From assembly GCA_030611625.1 (NCBI GenBank), contig JAUWPK010000177.1, positions 1 to 7,668 of the forward strand: a DNA stretch of 7,668 bases, in the 5' to 3' direction. The stretch is from Promethearchaeum sp. Lineage in GTDB: Archaea > Asgardarchaeota > Lokiarchaeia > Sigyniarchaeales > Promethearchaeaceae. The notes beneath the pieces are model-generated. The model saw nothing but the letters and a program-made list of their open reading frames with translations. It had not been told where the DNA came from and searched no databases. This document shows positions 1 through 6,155 of this stretch, piece after piece. Made by a program: the position numbers and the translations under genes. Numbering within the stretch: position 1 is the stretch's first letter; every line of letters begins with the position of its first letter.

Positions 1-57
1 GGAGATTGTGGTGGGTGTGATTGTGGAGGGTGTGATGGTGGTGGGTTTGATTGTTAA
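1..57 (+). CDS. C-terminal end of a Cys/Gly/Asp-rich protein (5' truncated by window)
   Basis: The first 18 codons are open in frame 1 and end at TAA (55-57). They read GDCGGCDCGGCDGGGFDC, built from an imperfect DCGGC pentapeptide repeat. Glycine- and cysteine-rich tails of this kind are known at the ends of small membrane-associated proteins in bacteria and archaea, and the Cys/Asp pattern could bind metal, but the rest of the gene lies outside the window, so no function is assigned. Frame 2 is also open here up to TAA at 60-62 and would give a hydrophobic valine/glycine peptide. I prefer frame 1 because the 15-base DNA repeat unit keeps a clean five-residue protein repeat that ends exactly at the stop. 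Base composition is far more G-rich than anything else in the window. Confidence 0.6.
   Translation, partial: GDCGGCDCGGCDGGGFDC
4..54 (+). repeat. 15-base tandem repeat encoding DCGGC units
   Basis: Three 15-base units start at 4, 19 and 34 (GATTGTGGTGGGTGT, GATTGTGGAGGGTGT, GATGGTGGTGGGTTT), followed by a partial unit GATTGT at 49-54 just before the stop. The second unit differs from the first at one base and the third at two. The array may begin further left, outside the window. The unit length is a multiple of three, so copy-number change would lengthen or shorten the protein tail without a frameshift. Confidence 0.8.
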
Positions 58-82
58 TTTTTAATAGTTTTAATAGCTATAT

Positions 83-94
83 TTTTTTATAATT
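83..94 (+). promoter_or_regulatory. Candidate TATA box for the exonuclease III gene
   Basis: TTTTTTATAATT is centred about 34 bases before the ATG at 123. With the usual archaeal spacing of about 25 bases from TATA box to transcription start, the mRNA would have a leader of only several bases. No SD-like sequence precedes the ATG. The region is AT-rich throughout, so the match is only suggestive. Confidence 0.35.
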
Positions 95-122
95 TTTCAC
101 TCATTTTAATTGATAAAAAATA

Positions 123-884
123 ATGAAAATTGTTTCATGGAACTTAAATGGGATTAATTCTACATTTAAAAAGGATTTAATTCCAACCATCACTAAATTG
201 AATGCAGATATAATTTGTTTCCAAGAGATTAAGGTTTCAGAAAAAACAATAGATCCTCAAATTGATGAACTTTCATCCAACTATAATAAATATTGGAACC
301 AAGCTGAACGAAAGGGATACAGCGGAGTTATGATTTTAACGAAAAAAAAACCCTTATCGGTAAAATTTGGTTTACGCAATAAAAATTTTGATAACGAAGG
401 GCGCTTAATTACACTTGAATTTGATGAATTCTTTATAATTAACGCTTATGTTCCAAATGCTGGACGTGGATTGCCACGTTTACCTTTTAAACTTGAATAT
501 AATATAAATTTAATCAAATATATGAATTCATTGAAAAGGAAAAAACATGTGATTCTTTGTGGAGATCTTAACGTAGCTCATAAGGAAATTGATTTGAAAA
601 ATCCAAAAAACAATAAGAAAACTGCTGGATTTACTCAAGAAGAAAGAGATTCTTTTAGTGATCTACTAAATAAAGGATATATTGATACATTCCGTGAATT
701 TATAAAAGAAGGAGGGCATTATACATGGTGGAGTTATCGAAATAATGCCAGAGAAAGAAATATCGGATGGAGATTAGACTATTTTGTTATAGATAAAGAA
801 TTTATTTCAGATATAGAAAACAGCGAAATTTTACCAGATATAATGGGTTCTGATCACTGCCCTATTCAATTGGATATAAAATAG
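123..884 (+). CDS. xthA: Exodeoxyribonuclease III / AP endonuclease (ExoA/XthA family)
   Basis: This is a Mg2+-dependent DNA-repair nuclease of the exonuclease III/APE1 family, which cuts the backbone 5' to abasic sites and trims damaged 3' ends in base excision repair. The 253-residue length is normal for the family. All signature elements are visible: SWNLNG at 5-10 (catalytic Asn7), FQEIK at 33-37 (metal ligand Glu35), NAYVPN at 107-112 (Tyr109), GDLNVAH at 147-153 (Asp148, Asn150), TAGFTQEER at 167-175, WRLDYF at 216-221 (Asp219) and GSDHCP at 242-247 (catalytic Asp244-His245 pair). There is no N- or C-terminal extension, so it is a stand-alone cytoplasmic enzyme. The ATG at 123 puts the first beta strand (MKIVSWN) at the very N-terminus, as usual. 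No SD site precedes it; a TATA-like box does. The gap of 50 bases to the next gene carries a separate promoter-like element, so joint transcription is not required. Family assignment is secure; substrate preference (AP sites versus uracil or 3' blocks) is not readable. Confidence 0.95.
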   Translation: MKIVSWNLNGINSTFKKDLIPTITKLNADIICFQEIKVSEKTIDPQIDELSSNYNKYWNQAERKGYSGVMILTKKKPLSVKFGLRNKNFDNEGRLITLEFDEFFIINAYVPNAGRGLPRLPFKLEYNINLIKYMNSLKRKKHVILCGDLNVAHKEIDLKNPKNNKKTAGFTQEERDSFSDLLNKGYIDTFREFIKEGGHYTWWSYRNNARERNIGWRLDYFVIDKEFISDIENSEILPDIMGSDHCPIQLDIK

Positions 885-886
885 AA

Positions 887-901
887 CATTTTTTCTTCAT
901 T
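887..901 (+). terminator. Possible oligo-T terminator after the exonuclease gene
   Basis: A short T-rich run with six consecutive T follows the stop codon of the exonuclease gene by a few bases. Archaeal RNA polymerase can terminate at such T tracts without a hairpin. The run is short, so read-through into the next gene is plausible. Confidence 0.25.
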
Positions 902-914
902 GAAACTAAAATAG
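902..914 (+). promoter_or_regulatory. Candidate BRE/TATA promoter for the AOR-family gene
   Basis: A purine-rich GAAAC (902-906), resembling a TFB-recognition element (BRE), directly precedes TAAAATAG (907-914). The box is centred about 25 bases before the ATG at 935, which would place transcription start at or near that ATG and give a leaderless mRNA. This supports 935 as the start over an upstream TTG. Confidence 0.4.
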
Positions 915-934
915 ATACTTGAGAATTGAGAATT

Positions 935-2653
935 ATGAGTACTGAAAAAAAAAAAATTATGCCGGATATCATTAGAATTAAACTTAATTCTAAAAAAATT
1001 GAACGAGAAGTAGTAAATTCAGAACATTCATTAAAATTTTATGCTGGTAGGGCTTTATCATCTAAAATTATTGCTGATGAAGTGCCTCCCTTATCTGATC
1101 CTTTAGGTCCTGAAAACAAATTGATTTTTGCATGTGGATTTCTAAGCGGTACTACAGCACCCAATTCAGGTAGGATTTCAATAGGAGCAAAAAGTCCTCT
1201 GACCAAAGGGATAAAAGAATCTAATGTTGGAGGTAGAACTCCAGCTTTACTTGTAAGAAATAACATTCGCGCTTTAGTCCTCGAAGAACAATCTCCTGAT
1301 TGGGTAATCATTAAGGTTTCCGAAGGAAATGTTGAAATTCTTGATGGAAAGAAATATACTGGTTTGAATAATTACGAACTAACCAAGAATATTTTAGATG
1401 AATATGGATCAAGAGTGGGCGCTTTTACGATTGGTACTGGGGGCGAACTTCAATTTGCAAATTCGTCTATAGCTTCAATAGATATGGAAGGATTTCCATC
1501 TAGACATGCTGGACGGGGCGGCTTAGGGAGTGTTATGGGGTCTAAAAAAGTTAAAGCAATAATAGTTATACCTCCCTCAAAATCTCTAATGGAATATGCA
1601 GATCAAAAAGGATTTAAATTGGTTGCTAGCCCTTGGTTTAAAGATCTCAATTTGGAAAACAAAGAAACTAAACATGTATTTGGGACTCCCGGCTGTTTAC
1701 TTGGAATGAATGAAATGCATGGATTACCCACCCAAAACTATAGAAGGGGGCAGTTTAAAGATGCCGATAAAATTGGAGGGGAAGCTGTTCATGAATTAAT
1801 TTTAAAGAACAAAGGAAAATATGGGCTCGCTTGTAGCCCTAGTTGTGCAATTCAATGTTCAAACATGATCCTTGATTCAGAAGGGAATCATATTACATCA
1901 AGTTTTGAATACGAGACAATAGGCCTTCTTGGATCCAATTTATTAATCAGCGATCTAGAAAAAATAGCAATGATGGACAAACTCTGTGATGATTTTGGAA
2001 TCGACACAATCGAAACAGGGAGTGCCCTGGGAGTCCTTATGGATGCCGGGAAAATAGAATGGGGTGATGCAGACAGGTGCATTGAACTCATTAATGGTTT
2101 AAAGGACAAAAAACCGGAAAGTATGGATTTAGGCTTGGGTGTTTACGAACTTGGTATGAAAATTGGGCATCCACGGATTCCTCATGTAAAACATCAAGCT
2201 TTTCCTTCATATGAACCAAGATCCTTAAAAGCACCTTCAATTACATTTATTACTGGTCCGATGGGGGCCGATCACACTGCAGGAGATGTATCTGGAGAAA
2301 ACCCTAATAAATCTGAAGGAAAAGTGGCAATATCTAAAGAAAAACAGATTCATACGATGATTGTTGACTCATTTGGAATATGCTACTTTGTGGGAGCAAA
2401 TGTTGAAAATACCGCTAAAATGTCTAAATTGGTGACCGCAAGATATGGTGAGATTTGGGAAAAAGATACTGATGGCTGGATTGATTGGGCAAAAAAATGC
2501 ATTTTGATGGAACGAGATTTCAATGTTGCTGCTGGATTAGCTGCAACGGATACTCTACCAAAATTTATGCTTGAAGAAAAGTTAGAAGAAGCTCCATTTC
2601 GTTGGGATTTCGATCCAGAAGAAATTTCTCATTATTGGGATGATTTCAAATAA
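935..2653 (+). CDS. Aldehyde:ferredoxin oxidoreductase family tungsten/molybdopterin enzyme
   Basis: AOR-family enzymes oxidise aldehydes to carboxylic acids (or the reverse) with a bis-pyranopterin tungsten centre and a [4Fe-4S] cluster, passing electrons to ferredoxin in the cytoplasm. Numbered from ATG 935 (572 residues), an N-terminal AOR domain spans about 5-215, with DEVPP at 48-52, DPLGPENK at 55-62 and the hallmark AGRGGLGSVMGSKKVKA at 192-208. The cluster-binding run has Cys300, Cys304 and Cys308, with a probable fourth ligand Cys483 in DSFGICYF (478-485). FEYETIGLLGSN (324-335) and GADHTAGD (444-451) are active-site-type motifs. The first three Cys are spaced X3/X3, unlike X2/X3 in Pyrococcus furiosus AOR, so it is probably a divergent clade; substrate unknown. 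It is a little shorter than the usual 600-plus residues. The frame extends to a TTG at 926, but ATG 935 fits the promoter better; ATG 959, just after a run of twelve A, is a third candidate. No electron-transfer or MoaD-like gene lies beside it. Confidence 0.92.
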   Translation: MSTEKKKIMPDIIRIKLNSKKIEREVVNSEHSLKFYAGRALSSKIIADEVPPLSDPLGPENKLIFACGFLSGTTAPNSGRISIGAKSPLTKGIKESNVGGRTPALLVRNNIRALVLEEQSPDWVIIKVSEGNVEILDGKKYTGLNNYELTKNILDEYGSRVGAFTIGTGGELQFANSSIASIDMEGFPSRHAGRGGLGSVMGSKKVKAIIVIPPSKSLMEYADQKGFKLVASPWFKDLNLENKETKHVFGTPGCLLGMNEMHGLPTQNYRRGQFKDADKIGGEAVHELILKNKGKYGLACSPSCAIQCSNMILDSEGNHITSSFEYETIGLLGSNLLISDLEKIAMMDKLCDDFGIDTIETGSALGVLMDAGKIEWGDADRCIELINGLKDKKPESMDLGLGVYELGMKIGHPRIPHVKHQAFPSYEPRSLKAPSITFITGPMGADHTAGDVSGENPNKSEGKVAISKEKQIHTMIVDSFGICYFVGANVENTAKMSKLVTARYGEIWEKDTDGWIDWAKKCILMERDFNVAAGLAATDTLPKFMLEEKLEEAPFRWDFDPEEISHYWDDFK

Positions 2654-2654
2654 T

Positions 2655-2677
2655 TTTTGTAATTTTTTTTACTTTTT
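2655..2677 (+). terminator. Oligo-T terminator after the AOR-family gene
   Basis: Directly after the stop codon come T runs of five, eight and five bases separated by short spacers. No hairpin is evident, which fits intrinsic archaeal termination at T tracts and would separate this gene from the sensory operon that follows. Confidence 0.5.
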
Positions 2678-2693
2678 AAAATCTTAAAAGCTA

Positions 2694-2704
2694 CATTTTT
2701 AAGT
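2694..2704 (+). promoter_or_regulatory. Weak candidate TATA box for the sensory operon
   Basis: CATTTTTAAGT lies about 30 bases before the ATG at 2729, following a purine-rich AAAAG. Spacing is right for a near-leaderless transcript, and the ATG has no SD site, but the box itself is a poor match. Confidence 0.25.
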
Positions 2705-2728
2705 TCAATTTGCAATAATTATTTTGTT

Positions 2729-3472
2729 ATGGGAATCGCTGACATTCTCCAAATTACAGTTTATACTGTTCGTTTAATAATAGCAGTGGCTTTGGCTACA
2801 TATGCAATAAAAACTAAAGGAACCAATTTTTGGTGGCTTTTCGGATTATATTTTACAAGTGGAGTTTTTGGTTTAACTGATTTTATATTACAAAGTGGTA
2901 ATATTTTTGCATTATCCTCAGGATTTCGGTTTATTTGTATGGTTCTTTTCATTCATTATACCTTTTATTTGGATAGAAATAACCCTACAATCTATTTTTT
3001 TATTATGTCTGTAATATTTGGGATTATAATAATAATTTTTAACATTTTATTTGACTACATTAATCCGCTTGAATTATATGATACAATAGCAAGCATAACA
3101 CAAATAATCGGAAACATAATTGTATTCTCTTGGTTAATTTATTCCAGTTTAAATGCATTTTTGAATGTGAAAAACGATGAGACTATAGATGATTGGGTTA
3201 AAATGCGCTATAAATTAGTGATTTTTTATTCTTTTATCGGGATTTTTGTTGCTATTGCATATGGTACGATTAATTTTACTGAAATTAATTTTTATGCAAT
3301 ATTCATTTTCATAGCGACTATTACTTATCAATTGATCCAATTAATGGCATGGGTTATGCCCAAATTTCTAAGAAATTATTTTAATCGTCATTTTATTGCT
3401 CACACAAGTTCGAGTAAAACAATAGATGAGTTAAGTGAAGATGAAGTAATTATTAAATTGAGGGAGGATTAA
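2729..3472 (+). CDS. Seven-transmembrane protein, putative sensory receptor
   Basis: The 247-residue product is dominated by seven hydrophobic segments at about 5-27, 33-55, 60-81, 86-109, 119-145, 160-182 and 187-210. Positive charges fall after TM1 (KTK, 28-30), between TM5 and TM6 (a charged loop, 147-162) and after TM7 (PKFLRNYFNRH, 211-221), so the positive-inside rule gives an outside N-terminus and inside C-terminus. The short tail ends in an acidic segment (SEDEV, 236-240). No kinase, HAMP or catalytic domain is attached and no signal peptide is seen. The size and topology resemble 7-TM sensor modules that in other proteins are fused to histidine kinases. Here the kinase is encoded two genes downstream, and the start of the next gene lies one base after this stop. 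I infer a membrane receptor or anchor for that kinase. No specific family is recognised; a lipid-binding or channel role remains possible. Confidence 0.75.
   Translation: MGIADILQITVYTVRLIIAVALATYAIKTKGTNFWWLFGLYFTSGVFGLTDFILQSGNIFALSSGFRFICMVLFIHYTFYLDRNNPTIYFFIMSVIFGIIIIIFNILFDYINPLELYDTIASITQIIGNIIVFSWLIYSSLNAFLNVKNDETIDDWVKMRYKLVIFYSFIGIFVAIAYGTINFTEINFYAIFIFIATITYQLIQLMAWVMPKFLRNYFNRHFIAHTSSSKTIDELSEDEVIIKLRED
3462..3467 (+). promoter_or_regulatory. Strong Shine-Dalgarno site for the 88-residue gene
   Basis: GGGAGG sits six bases before the ATG at 3474, inside the last codons of the 7-TM gene. It is the best SD match in the window. An SD site at an internal operon gene next to SD-less first genes is the usual archaeal pattern, and it supports co-transcription and the reality of the small gene. 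Confidence 0.75.
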
Positions 3473-3473
3473 A

Positions 3474-3740
3474 ATGGATTTTGTAAATTTTCTAGGTCCA
3501 AAATTATCGGCACTAATCAGTAAAGATGTTTCACCCTGTAAAGGTTTAATTAGATTTGCAATTAGAGATGCTTGTAAAAATCCCAATTCATTAACCTATA
3601 AAGATATTATTGAGATAGTTAACAAAGAATTAAAGATTCGTTTAGATCAAGTTAACATTCCTGAATTAGATCAAGTAATGTCGCAATTAAATAAAATTAT
3701 AATTAAAAACCAATCAGTTTTTACCATGTCAATATATTAA
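3474..3740 (+). CDS. Small protein of unknown function, coupled to the 7-TM gene
   Basis: I do not recognise this 88-residue protein. It is soluble, has no membrane segment or signal peptide, and appears mostly helical: a segment at about 3-17, a loop with DVSPCKG (18-24), a helix at about 25-35, LTYKDIIEIVNKEL (40-53), and a final amphipathic stretch at 63-79. It has two cysteines (Cys22, Cys34), too few for a zinc site on their own. The start is well fixed: ATG one base after the 7-TM stop, with a strong SD site six bases upstream. Its place between a 7-TM protein and a hybrid kinase suggests an adaptor or regulator linking membrane and kinase, but that rests only on position. The kinase start follows 27 bases after the stop. 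Confidence 0.75.
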   Translation: MDFVNFLGPKLSALISKDVSPCKGLIRFAIRDACKNPNSLTYKDIIEIVNKELKIRLDQVNIPELDQVMSQLNKIIIKNQSVFTMSIY

Positions 3741-3747
3741 ATTAAAT
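3733..3747 (+). promoter_or_regulatory. Possible internal promoter before the hybrid kinase
   Basis: TATATTAAATTAAAT spans the stop of the small gene and is centred about 28 bases before the kinase ATG at 3768. It could allow separate transcription of the kinase. The AT-rich background makes chance matches common. Confidence 0.2.
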
Positions 3748-3767
3748 GAAATTAATTAAGTGGTTGA

Positions 3768-6065
3768 ATGATGGAATTAGACAAAAAAAAGACATTGTTT
3801 TTTCAAAGATTTTTTAATAGTTTTCCAGAACCTGCTTTTGCAGTGGATTCTAATTGTAAAATTATTGAATGGAATAAAGCAATGGAAGAATTTTGTGGGA
3901 TAAAAGCAGAACAAATCATCGGGAAAACATCTTCTGAATATAATATTCCATTTTATCAAAAGTCTCAACCCTTACTCATTGAGAGTTATATTAGATCCAA
4001 AAAATATTCAAATTCTGTATATACAAAAGAAGAAACTCTTACAATAAATAATGGACAGGAAGTAAATGTTTTATCTAAAGTTAGTTTAATTTATGATGAT
4101 TCAAAAAATTTGATCGGAGGGGTTCAAACATTTCAAGATATTTCGGAACACGTTTCAGCTGAGAAATTGCTCGCGGAGGATTTATTAAAATATTCCGTTC
4201 TTTTCAACAACTCATATGATGCAATAATATTATATGATCTTAATGGAAAAATTCTTGAAATTAATAAAAAAGCCTTGAATTTGTTTCAATTTAATCAAAA
4301 AAATTTTTTGAAGTTAAAACTATCTCAATTATTTCCTAAAAGGGAATTTGAACACCTACATATTTTTCTTGATGTTTTTCATAATAAAAATATCAATTAT
4401 GATGAATTTTACTTATTAAAATCAAATGAATATGAATTTATTGGAGAAGTATATGCAAATTTAATAGAACTTGAGAATCGAGAAATTTTGCAATTAATAA
4501 TTCGTGATATCACAGAAAAGAAGCATAATGAAGAAAATTTGGCTGCTGAAAAAGAAATGCTGGCCGTAACACTTGCAGGCATTGGAGACGGGGTGATAAC
4601 TCTAGATTCTGAAGGAAACATTATTTTAATTAATAAAATTGCAGAGAAAATACTGGAAATGGATTATAATGAAGTTTTTGGCAAGAAAATATTCAATATA
4701 ACTTCTCTTTATAAAGAAAAATCACATGAACGATATGAACTTCAAGAAGTCAAAGTAATGCTTAGAAAAAGGACCAATCCATCAGTTTCGATATCTATTC
4801 TCAAAATGAAGGATGGTCGTGAAAAAATAGTTGAATTTGATATTGCTCCAATTCACAATAAAGAAGGAGAAATAACAGGGAATATTATCGTATTTCGAGA
4901 TATTACAGATAAAAGAAAGAAAGAAGCGGAAGAATTTAAGAATCAAAAAATTGAATCCATTGGGGTACTCGCTGGGGGTATCGCGCATGATTTCAATAAT
5001 ATACTTACAGCCGTTCTTGGGAATACAGCTCTATTGAAAATGGATCTTGAAGAAAAATCTGATAAATATTCAATTTTAAACGAATTAGAGGCTGCGATTC
5101 ACAGAGCAAGTAAATTAACGCATCAACTACTTACTTTTGCCAAGGGTGGTTCTCCTATTAAGAAATTCATGCATATTGGTGCTATAATTAAAGAGAGTGC
5201 AAATTTTGCTCTTCATGGGACTAAAAATGAAATTGAATTTAAAATCACTCCTGCTTTATGGCCGGTTCATATCGACGAAGGACAGATTAGCCAAGTTACT
5301 CATAATCTAGTAATTAATGCTGTGCAAGCAACTAAAACTAATCCAAAAATTATAATCCAAGCCAATAATTACTTAATGGAACAAAATAATATTTTTATGG
5401 TAACCCCTGGAAATTATGTTAAAATTTCAGTACAAGATTTTGGTGCTGGAATTACTGATAAAAATCAAGAAAAAATCTTTGACCCTTATTTTACAACAAA
5501 AGAAAAAGGTTCGGGGCTTGGACTCTCAGTCTGTTATTCGATATTAACTAGACACAATGGAAAAATTACCGTGGATTCAAAAATTGATATTGGCTCAATT
5601 TTTACATTTTATCTCCCCGCATTTCCTGAAGTTGTTATAAAAACAGAAGAAACATCCAATTCGATAAAAAAACCTGCTAGTAAGGATATAAGGATTCTAA
5701 TTTTGGAAGATGAAAAGCCAATTAGGGTTTTATTGGAGAAATTTTTAAGAAAAAAAAATTATTATGTGGAAAGCGCTGCTACTGGTGAAAAAATAATAAT
5801 TATCTATCAAGATGCCTTTGATAATGGGCAAGAATTTGATATAGTTATTTTGGATTTGACAATTAAGGGTGGAATGGGTGGAGATGATGCATTTCAAGAA
5901 CTTTTACAAATTAATCCCAATGTTAAAGCAATTGTAGCTAGCGGCTACTCAACGAAAAAAATCCTAAGTGATTATAAAAATTTTGGTTTTGCCGGAATGC
6001 TTTCTAAACCCTTTATGATGTCTGATTTACTAAAGGAAATTGAAAGATTGTTAGAAAACAAATAA
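3768..6065 (+). CDS. Soluble hybrid histidine kinase: PAS-PAS-PAS-HisKA-HATPase-REC
   Basis: This 765-residue protein should sense a signal, autophosphorylate on histidine and pass phosphate to its own receiver domain. Three PAS-type domains lie at about 12-130, 140-252 and 262-383; each ends in the typical junction DISEH, DITEK or DITDK. The dimerisation helix carries the phospho-acceptor in GIAHDFNN (404-411, His407). The ATPase domain shows the N box (HNLVINAVQA, 512-521), G1 (DFGAG, 557-561), F box (FDPYFTTK, 571-578) and G2 (GSGLGL, 581-586). A linker leads to a C-terminal receiver at about 641-763 with Glu647/Asp648, phospho-acceptor Asp696, Ser725 and Lys747, all intact. There are no membrane segments, so it is cytoplasmic, and no output or Hpt domain, so phosphate must move to another protein or act by docking. 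ATG 3771 is an equally possible start. No good SD precedes it (GGTTG only). The adjacent 7-TM gene is the likely membrane partner; PAS ligands are unknown. Confidence 0.94.
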   Translation: MMELDKKKTLFFQRFFNSFPEPAFAVDSNCKIIEWNKAMEEFCGIKAEQIIGKTSSEYNIPFYQKSQPLLIESYIRSKKYSNSVYTKEETLTINNGQEVNVLSKVSLIYDDSKNLIGGVQTFQDISEHVSAEKLLAEDLLKYSVLFNNSYDAIILYDLNGKILEINKKALNLFQFNQKNFLKLKLSQLFPKREFEHLHIFLDVFHNKNINYDEFYLLKSNEYEFIGEVYANLIELENREILQLIIRDITEKKHNEENLAAEKEMLAVTLAGIGDGVITLDSEGNIILINKIAEKILEMDYNEVFGKKIFNITSLYKEKSHERYELQEVKVMLRKRTNPSVSISILKMKDGREKIVEFDIAPIHNKEGEITGNIIVFRDITDKRKKEAEEFKNQKIESIGVLAGGIAHDFNNILTAVLGNTALLKMDLEEKSDKYSILNELEAAIHRASKLTHQLLTFAKGGSPIKKFMHIGAIIKESANFALHGTKNEIEFKITPALWPVHIDEGQISQVTHNLVINAVQATKTNPKIIIQANNYLMEQNNIFMVTPGNYVKISVQDFGAGITDKNQEKIFDPYFTTKEKGSGLGLSVCYSILTRHNGKITVDSKIDIGSIFTFYLPAFPEVVIKTEETSNSIKKPASKDIRILILEDEKPIRVLLEKFLRKKNYYVESAATGEKIIIIYQDAFDNGQEFDIVILDLTIKGGMGGDDAFQELLQINPNVKAIVASGYSTKKILSDYKNFGFAGMLSKPFMMSDLLKEIERLLENK

Positions 6066-6118
6066 TTTATGGATTGAAAAATAGTTTCTAAATCTTCTTT
6101 TCCGAGAATACAAACATT

Positions 6119-6137
6119 GAAAGAATTTTTATAATTT
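6119..6137 (+). promoter_or_regulatory. BRE/TATA promoter of the 419-residue gene
   Basis: A purine-rich GAAAGAA (6119-6125) directly precedes TTTTTATAATTT (6126-6137). The box centre is about 25 bases from the ATG at 6156, so transcription would start at or near the start codon and give a leaderless mRNA. No SD site is present, which agrees. It is the best archaeal-type promoter in the window. Confidence 0.5.
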
Positions 6138-6155
6138 CAAATTAGAATTAAACCT

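Noticed and set aside
926..934. TTG at 926 as the start of the AOR-family gene
   Set aside because: It adds only three residues, falls inside a TTGAGAA duplication, and a normal ATG with better TATA spacing follows at 935.
1039..1311. 90-codon open frame on the - strand inside the AOR-family gene
   Set aside because: It lies wholly within a clear coding region that shows AOR motifs on the + strand; no promoter or SD site and no recognisable protein.
1888..2109. 73-codon open frame on the - strand inside the AOR-family gene
   Set aside because: Antisense shadow of conserved + strand coding sequence with no start signals.
2761..2952. 63-codon open frame on the - strand opposite the 7-TM gene
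   Set aside because: Shadow of the hydrophobic + strand gene; no expression signals.
4119..4130. GGGGTTCAAACA resembling a tRNA T-loop
   Set aside because: It lies inside a PAS domain coding region and has no matching acceptor or anticodon stems.
3777..4988. Three - strand open frames opposite the hybrid kinase (3777-3968, 4409-4621, 4782-4988)
   Set aside because: They sit opposite PAS domains that are clearly coded on the + strand; their Phe/Ser/Ile-rich composition is what antisense of Lys/Glu/Asn-rich genes gives.
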